A DNA stretch of 64,000 bases from Acidobacteriota bacterium (GTDB lineage: Bacteria > Acidobacteriota > Vicinamibacteria > Fen-336). Numbering within the stretch: position 1 is the stretch's first letter; the number at the start of each line of letters is the position of its first letter. Position numbers and translations under genes: made by a program. The notes under the pieces are model-generated. The model was not told where the DNA came from. It was given only the letters and a program-made list of their open reading frames with translations, and made no database searches. The stretch spans positions 1 to 64,000 of the forward strand of contig WYBL01000060.1 of NCBI GenBank assembly GCA_011526565.1. The letters run 5' to 3'. Below, one piece after another: positions 59,740 through 64,000 of this stretch.

Positions 59740-61977
59740 GTGACCCGCTTCACAGGCTCGCTCGTCTTCAAGCTCGCGATCGTGCTGGTGGTGGCCGGGC
59801 TGCTGCCGCTCGGCATCTCGTGGTGGCAGCTCCGCACCAACCGCGACGCGCTGATGGAACAGGTGCTGCGCACGCACCTGGTGGCGGCCGCCGCGGCCGC
59901 CGCGCGCGTCGACGCCTTCCTCGACCCGTTCCTGGCCACCGCCGCCGCCCTCGCCGAGAACCCGGTGGTGTCCGAGAGCCCGCGCTCGGCTGAGGCCCGC
60001 GAGCTGCTGCGGGGCACCCTGCTGGCGTCGCGGGCGGCCGGCGCGATCGGCCTCTTCGACGAGCGGGGCGAGACCGTGATCCTGCTGCAGACGACGCAGG
60101 TGCGGGAGGACGGCGTGACGCTGCCCGGTCTCGGCGACGAGGGACTCTCCCTGCTGCGCGGCAGGCAGATCCCGTGGCTCGTGGTGCGGCGCGCGTTCCC
60201 CGAGGGCGTCGGGTCGCTGGTGCTGCTGGTCGACCTGACGACGCTGCACGAGGCGGTCGACGGGCGCGAGCTGGGCGAAGAGGCCCACCTGGTGCTGGCG
60301 ACGCGCGACGGCGAGGTCGTGGCCGGCGCGGCCGGGCTCGACACCTTCCCGCCCGCCGCGGTCGAAGCCGCGCGCAGCGGGATGCTGGCGGCGGGCAGCA
60401 AGCGCTACGACCAGGACGTGGTCGGCTCGGCCTCGCTCGAGAACGCCGCCTGGTTCGTGCTGGCGCGACAACCGGCGGCGGTCGCCGAGGTGGCGCAGCG
60501 GCGGATCGTGCAGGCGACCGCGGTGTCGGCCGCGGGCGCGCTGGTGCTGATGCTGGTGCTGCTGCGCGGCGGCGCGCTGCTGACCCGGTCGCTGACCCGG
60601 CTCGCCGAGTTCGCGCGCGCGTTCTCCGCGCACGGGTTCGAAGGCGAGGCGGCGCCCGCGCCCGACGACGCGCTCGCGCAGGTCGGCCGCCGCGGCGACG
60701 AGGTGGGCACGCTGGCCCGCGCGTTCGACCGCATGCGCTCCGACCTGTTCGCCTCGGTGGCGCGGCTCAAGGAGACGACCGCCGCCAAGGAGCGGATGGC
60801 GAGCGAGCTGGCGATCGGGCGCGACATCCAGCTCGCGATGGTGCCCAAGGACTTCTCGCCGGCGGCGCTCGGCGGCGAGGTCGAGGTGTTCGCGGCGCTG
60901 CGGCCCGCGCGCGAGGTGGGCGGCGACTTCTACGACTTCTTCCCGCTCGACGGCGACCGCCTCGGCTTCTGCGTGGGCGACGTGTCGGGCAAGGGCGTGC
61001 CGGCGGCGCTGCTGATGGCCGTCGGCAAGACGCTCGTCAAGGCCGGCGCCGGCTCCGACCCGTCGCCCGCCAGCGTGCTGACCCAGGTCAACCACGAGCT
61101 GTGCGCGAACGACGAGTCGGGCATGTTCGTCACGATCTTCCTGGGCGTGCTGAACCTGAAGACCGGCGACCTCACCTATTCGAACGCGGGGCACAACCCG
61201 CCGTTCCTGCGCCGCGCGGCGGGCGAGCTGGTCGCGCTCGACCGCCGCCACGGGCCGGTGGTCGGCGGGATGCCCGGCGTCGCCTATCGCGAGGATCGCC
61301 TGGTGCTGGGTGCCGGCGACCGGCTGCTGCTCTACACCGACGGCGTCACCGAGGCCCGCGACGCGCAGCGCGGCTTCTTCGGCGAAGACCGGCTGCGCGC
61401 GCTCGCGGCGGCGCCCGCGGCCTCCGCCCGCGAGGCGGTCGACTCGGTGATGGCCGCGGTGGCGGACTTCGAGCAGGGCGTCGAGCAGTCGGACGACATC
61501 ACGGTGCTGGCGGTGGGCTGGGCCGGGCATCGCGGGCTCGAGTCGCGCCGGGTCGCGGAGCTGAGCATCGCCAACGAGCGCACAGAGATCGCGCGGGTGA
61601 TGCAGGCACTCAAGACCTTCGCCCGCGAGAACGACGTGCCGATCGCGCTGCGGCGGCGGCTGAGCCTCGTGCTCGACGAGCTGCTCAACAACACGATCGC
61701 CTACGCGTGGGCGGAAGCCGGCCGCCACGAGATCGAGGTCCGGCTCGAGCTCGACGGCGACCTGCTGACGGCGACCGTGGCGGACGACGGGCGGCCCTTC
61801 AACCCGTTCGAGCCGCCGCCTTTGGACGCGCCCGCCCGGTCTCCGGAAGAAGAAGCCGAGCAGGGCGGGCTCGGCATCCATCTCGTGCGCTCGATCGTCG
61901 ACGAGGCGAGCTACGTGCGGCGTGCCAACCGCAACGTGGTCACGCTCGCGAAGCGGATCGTGCGCGAGAACGCCTGA
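59740..61977 (+). CDS. SpoIIE/RsbU-type phosphatase with sensor and anti-sigma kinase-like domain
   Basis: The 745-residue protein has a membrane helix (LAIVLVVAGLLPLGISWWQL), an extracytoplasmic sensor domain (~35-250), a second helix (~260-285), a HAMP-type linker, and a PP2C SpoIIE phosphatase (~350-590; EVGGDFYDFF, FCVGDVSGKG, YTDGVTEARD, SDDITVLAV). The C-terminal RsbW-like HATPase (~610-740) shows SLVLDELLNNTIAYAW and GGLGIHLVRSIVD. Both the kinase and phosphatase sides of a partner switch are thus in one chain. The convergent STAS gene at 61993 is the natural substrate. Confidence 0.92.
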   Translation: MTRFTGSLVFKLAIVLVVAGLLPLGISWWQLRTNRDALMEQVLRTHLVAAAAAAARVDAFLDPFLATAAALAENPVVSESPRSAEARELLRGTLLASRAAGAIGLFDERGETVILLQTTQVREDGVTLPGLGDEGLSLLRGRQIPWLVVRRAFPEGVGSLVLLVDLTTLHEAVDGRELGEEAHLVLATRDGEVVAGAAGLDTFPPAAVEAARSGMLAAGSKRYDQDVVGSASLENAAWFVLARQPAAVAEVAQRRIVQATAVSAAGALVLMLVLLRGGALLTRSLTRLAEFARAFSAHGFEGEAAPAPDDALAQVGRRGDEVGTLARAFDRMRSDLFASVARLKETTAAKERMASELAIGRDIQLAMVPKDFSPAALGGEVEVFAALRPAREVGGDFYDFFPLDGDRLGFCVGDVSGKGVPAALLMAVGKTLVKAGAGSDPSPASVLTQVNHELCANDESGMFVTIFLGVLNLKTGDLTYSNAGHNPPFLRRAAGELVALDRRHGPVVGGMPGVAYREDRLVLGAGDRLLLYTDGVTEARDAQRGFFGEDRLRALAAAPAASAREAVDSVMAAVADFEQGVEQSDDITVLAVGWAGHRGLESRRVAELSIANERTEIARVMQALKTFARENDVPIALRRRLSLVLDELLNNTIAYAWAEAGRHEIEVRLELDGDLLTATVADDGRPFNPFEPPPLDAPARSPEEEAEQGGLGIHLVRSIVDEASYVRRANRNVVTLAKRIVRENA

Positions 61978-61992
61978 GCGACCCCGGTCGGC

Positions 61993-62325
61993 TCAGGGCG
62001 CGGCGAGCGCCGCGTCGCGGGAGGGGAACACCCGCAGCAGGGTGTCGAACCCGGAGATCCCGAACACCTCGCTGACCGCCTCGTTGGGGTGGCACACGCG
62101 CAGCTCGCCGCCCAGCGCCCGCAGCCGCTTGGTGGTGAGCAGCAGCACCCGCAGGCCTGCGCTGGTCACGAAGTCGAGCGCCGCGAAGTCGAGCACCAGG
62201 CGCCGGGTCCCGGCCTCGACGATCGCCATCAGCCGCTTCTGCGCCTCGTCGGCGGTGTTGCTGTCGAGCTCGCCCGTGAGCGCCACGACGGTCGCGCCCG
62301 ACTGCTCCAGGACCTCGAACTCCAT
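61993..62325 (-). CDS. STAS-domain anti-sigma factor antagonist
   Basis: The 110-residue single-domain protein has VVALTGELDSNTADEAQKRL and the phospho-acceptor region LDFVTSAGLRVLLLTTK, with Ser in TSAGLR. It lies tail to tail with the SpoIIE/RsbW-type gene and is its likely partner. It is diverged from the other STAS gene at 7817, which has [10 protein letters not shown], so the two probably serve different switches. Confidence 0.9.
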   Translation of the reverse strand: MEFEVLEQSGATVVALTGELDSNTADEAQKRLMAIVEAGTRRLVLDFAALDFVTSAGLRVLLLTTKRLRALGGELRVCHPNEAVSEVFGISGFDTLLRVFPSRDAALAAP

Positions 62326-62390
62326 CCGACGAGGCTACCACCGCGCGAGGCGCCGCGCCGAAGCGAGCCCGGCCAGCGGCGCGGGAACGC

Positions 62391-62927
62391 CTACCCGAAC
62401 AGCTCGGCCAGCGGGAGCCGGAGGCCGGGCAGCACGTCTTCGCCGTCGAGCGCGTCCCGCTCCGCGACCGTGCGCACCCGAGTCAGGGACCGATAGGCGG
62501 CAGCGGTTCGGCTCTCCGGATCGATCACCCAGACGAGACGCACCCCTGCCTCGAGGTACTCGGCGACCTTGTCGGCCACGTGACGGGGGCTCTCGCTCGG
62601 GGACAGCACCTCGACCGCGAGGTCGGGCGGGACCGGTGCGAAGCCCCGCTCTTCGGGGTCGATCCGCCCTGCGGAGACGAACGAAACGTCAGGGCTGCGG
62701 ACGTTGCCCGACGGCATGCGGAAGCCGGTGCTGGAGTCGTAGACCCGGCCCAGACCCGCCGCGCTGGCGTAGGCCTCGAGGCGCGCGGCCAGGCGGATGT
62801 TGACGTGGCCGTGGCGGGCCCCCGCGGGGCTCATCCGGACCACCGCCCCGTCCACGAGCTCGTAGCGTCCGCCGTCGTCGGGCGCGTTCCAGAGGTCGGC
62901 TTCGGTGGCCCGGGCCGTCGTCGCCAT
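62391..62927 (-). CDS. Uma2-family (DUF820) PD-(D/E)XK nuclease-like protein
   Basis: The 178-residue protein shows the Uma2 pattern: RYELVDGAVVRMSPAGARHG, RSPDVSFV, PPDLAVEVLSPSES as the E-x-x core, and DKVAEYLEAGVRLVWVIDP. The family has a restriction-endonuclease fold but mostly unknown function and is spread widely in cyanobacteria and environmental genomes. ATG 62927 follows a GGGAG; an ATG at 62939 would add four residues. Confidence 0.88.
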   Translation of the reverse strand: MATTARATEADLWNAPDDGGRYELVDGAVVRMSPAGARHGHVNIRLAARLEAYASAAGLGRVYDSSTGFRMPSGNVRSPDVSFVSAGRIDPEERGFAPVPPDLAVEVLSPSESPRHVADKVAEYLEAGVRLVWVIDPESRTAAAYRSLTRVRTVAERDALDGEDVLPGLRLPLAELFG

Positions 62928-63006
62928 GCTGGCTCCCATCGATCCTCCACGCGCCGGATCGTGTCTGCGGCGTGTGCCGCGGGAGGTCCGCGTGCGGCGG
63001 GAGGAG

Positions 63007-63330
63007 CTACTCCTCTTCTTCTTCGACCGAGATCTTCAGCGAGCGGAGGAACTTGCGGTCGAGCGGCGTCATCTTCAGGCGGGTCGGCTCGCTCTTCTCG
63101 ACGCGGATGTCGAAGCGGGCGACCTCCTCGGCCTCGCCCTCGCGGGCCCCCGTCTTGTTGAACCCGATCGTGGCCTCGAGCGCGACCGAGACCTCGTAGC
63201 CCTCGGCCTGGATGCGGGACAGGCAGTGGGCGACCTGCGGCGACTCCGCCAGCGTGCGCTGCAGCGTGCTCGCCAGGTCGTTCACCAGCCGGTTGACGTC
63301 TTCGCCCTTCGCGGGTTCCGCTTTTTCCAT
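63007..63330 (-). CDS. Small unrecognised protein with acidic tail
   Basis: The 107-residue protein has a helical start (DVNRLVNDLASTLQRTLAES), a central strand region (GYEVSVALEATIGFNKTG), a charged linker and a tail of five consecutive Glu (VEEEEE). No membrane helix or signal peptide is seen. I recognise no family. Its codon use resembles the neighbours and it stands alone between the Uma2 gene and the ATP-grasp gene. Confidence 0.65.
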   Translation of the reverse strand: MEKAEPAKGEDVNRLVNDLASTLQRTLAESPQVAHCLSRIQAEGYEVSVALEATIGFNKTGAREGEAEEVARFDIRVEKSEPTRLKMTPLDRKFLRSLKISVEEEEE

Positions 63331-63402
63331 CGTCGTCTCGATCCGCTTTCGATTATCCGGGCCGGCCGCGCGCTGTCAAGGTTGACGAGGGCATTCGCCG
63401 CG

Positions 63403-64000
63403 TCATGTCCCGGCGACGAGACGCTCGACGGCCGCGGCCAGGCGCGCCGCGGAGCCCTGCCCCTCGGCGAAGAACAGCGACGGCTCGACCAGTTCGAGTT
63501 CGAGCAGGCGCGGCGTCCCGGCTTCGTCCCGCAGCAGGTCGACCCGGGCGTAGAGCGGCGGCTCCGGAAACGGAAGCGCGGCGAGCGCCCGGGCGACGGC
63601 CGCGCGCTCGTCGTCGGCGATCGGGACGGCGACGCCCTCCGGCCCCGCGTGGCGGCCGCCGAGCCACAGCGAGCGCTTGCGGATCGCGTGCGAGTGCACG
63701 CCGTCGATCACCACGTGCGAGCGCTCGCCGGGCTCGACGACGGTCGGCAGGTAGCGCTGCACCAGCATGTCGCGGCGGGAGAGGAAGTCGTCGAGGTCGG
63801 CCTGGCGCTCCGCCTCCGCGCCGCGCTCGACGCGCCAGGTGCCGAACGAGTCGGCGGAGACCGCCGGCTTGATCACGGCCGCCTCCCAGCCGCGCTCGGC
63901 GAGCAGGCGGGCCAGGTCGACCAGCTCGCCGCGGGCGACGAACGCGGTCGGCGCGATCGGCACCCCGCGCGCCTCCAGGTCGCGCAGGTAGAACTTGTGG
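63403..64000 (-). CDS. ATP-grasp ligase, C-terminal part (5' end outside window)
   Basis: The frame stays open to the window edge, reading FYLRDLEARGVPIAPTAFV before the first visible GTG at 63963. That matches the NKxYLxxLxxxGVPxxPT motif of ATP-grasp enzymes, so the gene begins beyond 64000. The visible ~199 residues hold AAVIKPAVSADSFGTW (the ATP-binding Lys), LVQRYLPTVVEPGERSHVV and the metal site LLELELVEPSLFF. The closest look is to RimK/glutathione-synthetase-like and DcsG-type ligases. Substrates are unknown. Confidence 0.78.
   Translation of the reverse strand, partial: HKFYLRDLEARGVPIAPTAFVARGELVDLARLLAERGWEAAVIKPAVSADSFGTWRVERGAEAERQADLDDFLSRRDMLVQRYLPTVVEPGERSHVVIDGVHSHAIRKRSLWLGGRHAGPEGVAVPIADDERAAVARALAALPFPEPPLYARVDLLRDEAGTPRLLELELVEPSLFFAEGQGSAARLAAAVERLVAGT

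Noticed and set aside
59677..61881. Long minus-strand open frame upstream of the MBL-fold gene
   Set aside because: It is antisense to the SpoIIE phosphatase, is low-complexity and Arg/His-rich, and the MBL-fold protein has a clear ATG with ribosome site at 59676.

Overview
The window is about 64 kb of very GC-rich, gene-dense DNA from a Gram-negative bacterium. Acidobacteriota is the likeliest phylum. The evidence is an orphan duplicated MacB/FtsX permease of the ADOP type, DUF4388 and sigma54 regulation, an outer-membrane barrel with a carboxypeptidase-regulatory N-terminus, and bS21 (which Actinobacteria lack). Myxococcota or a related lineage cannot be excluded from sequence alone. No rRNA, tRNA or CRISPR array was recognised.

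Layout. 1-2937: end of a surface-glycan methyltransferase and a GT-C-like membrane glycosyltransferase. 3007-5289: an N-terminally damaged ADOP permease. 5389-8152: housekeeping genes (rsmI, rpsU with a CTG start, pta) and a STAS anti-sigma antagonist closed by a clear terminator. 8218-21982: one long operon, nearly all joined by 4-nt stop/start overlaps. It holds a UbiA-type polyprenyl-phosphate phosphoribosyltransferase, seven GT4 glycosyltransferases in two alternating subfamilies, three paralogous small coiled-coil proteins interleaved with them, a PA14/GT-C/discoidin-like fusion, and a YhhN protein. 23.6-29 kb on the minus strand: a PDZ-sensor histidine kinase, an NtrC-type regulator, a DUF4388 protein and a second GT-C enzyme. 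29.1-34.2 kb: an outer-membrane barrel, a KynB-like cyclase, glgC and eno.

34.4-43.8 kb is an accessory island. It carries a membrane-anchored DUF4041/T5orf172 nuclease divergent from a nuclease-DUF2075 helicase, a TPR gene with an unknown partner, a Panacea antitoxin with a PemK/MazF-like toxin candidate, a BrnT/BrnA pair and a remnant nucleotidyltransferase module. Two oppositely oriented S23-type four-helix-bundle genes bracket the Panacea pair, each preceded by a strong hairpin. A 127-bp repeat occurs twice.

44-47.3 kb: a barrel protein, a one-TM protein, a DHFR-family protein and an AraC regulator. 47.3-52.1 kb (minus): a five-gene membrane operon with a MotA/TolQ-like protein, a TolR/MotB-like partner carrying a Glu in its membrane helix, a degenerate vWA protein and two further membrane proteins. 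I regard it as a candidate undescribed ion-driven envelope machine. 52.2-57.6 kb (plus): a compact biosynthetic operon of ACP, ketosynthase, an inactive ketosynthase of the chain-length-factor type, HMG-CoA reductase and a CrtI/RetSat-like oxidoreductase. It is followed by a cyclic-nucleotide-binding ATPase-domain regulator. 58.7-64 kb: an MBL-fold hydrolase, a SpoIIE phosphatase with its own anti-sigma kinase-like domain, a STAS protein, a Uma2 nuclease, a small unknown protein and a partial ATP-grasp ligase.
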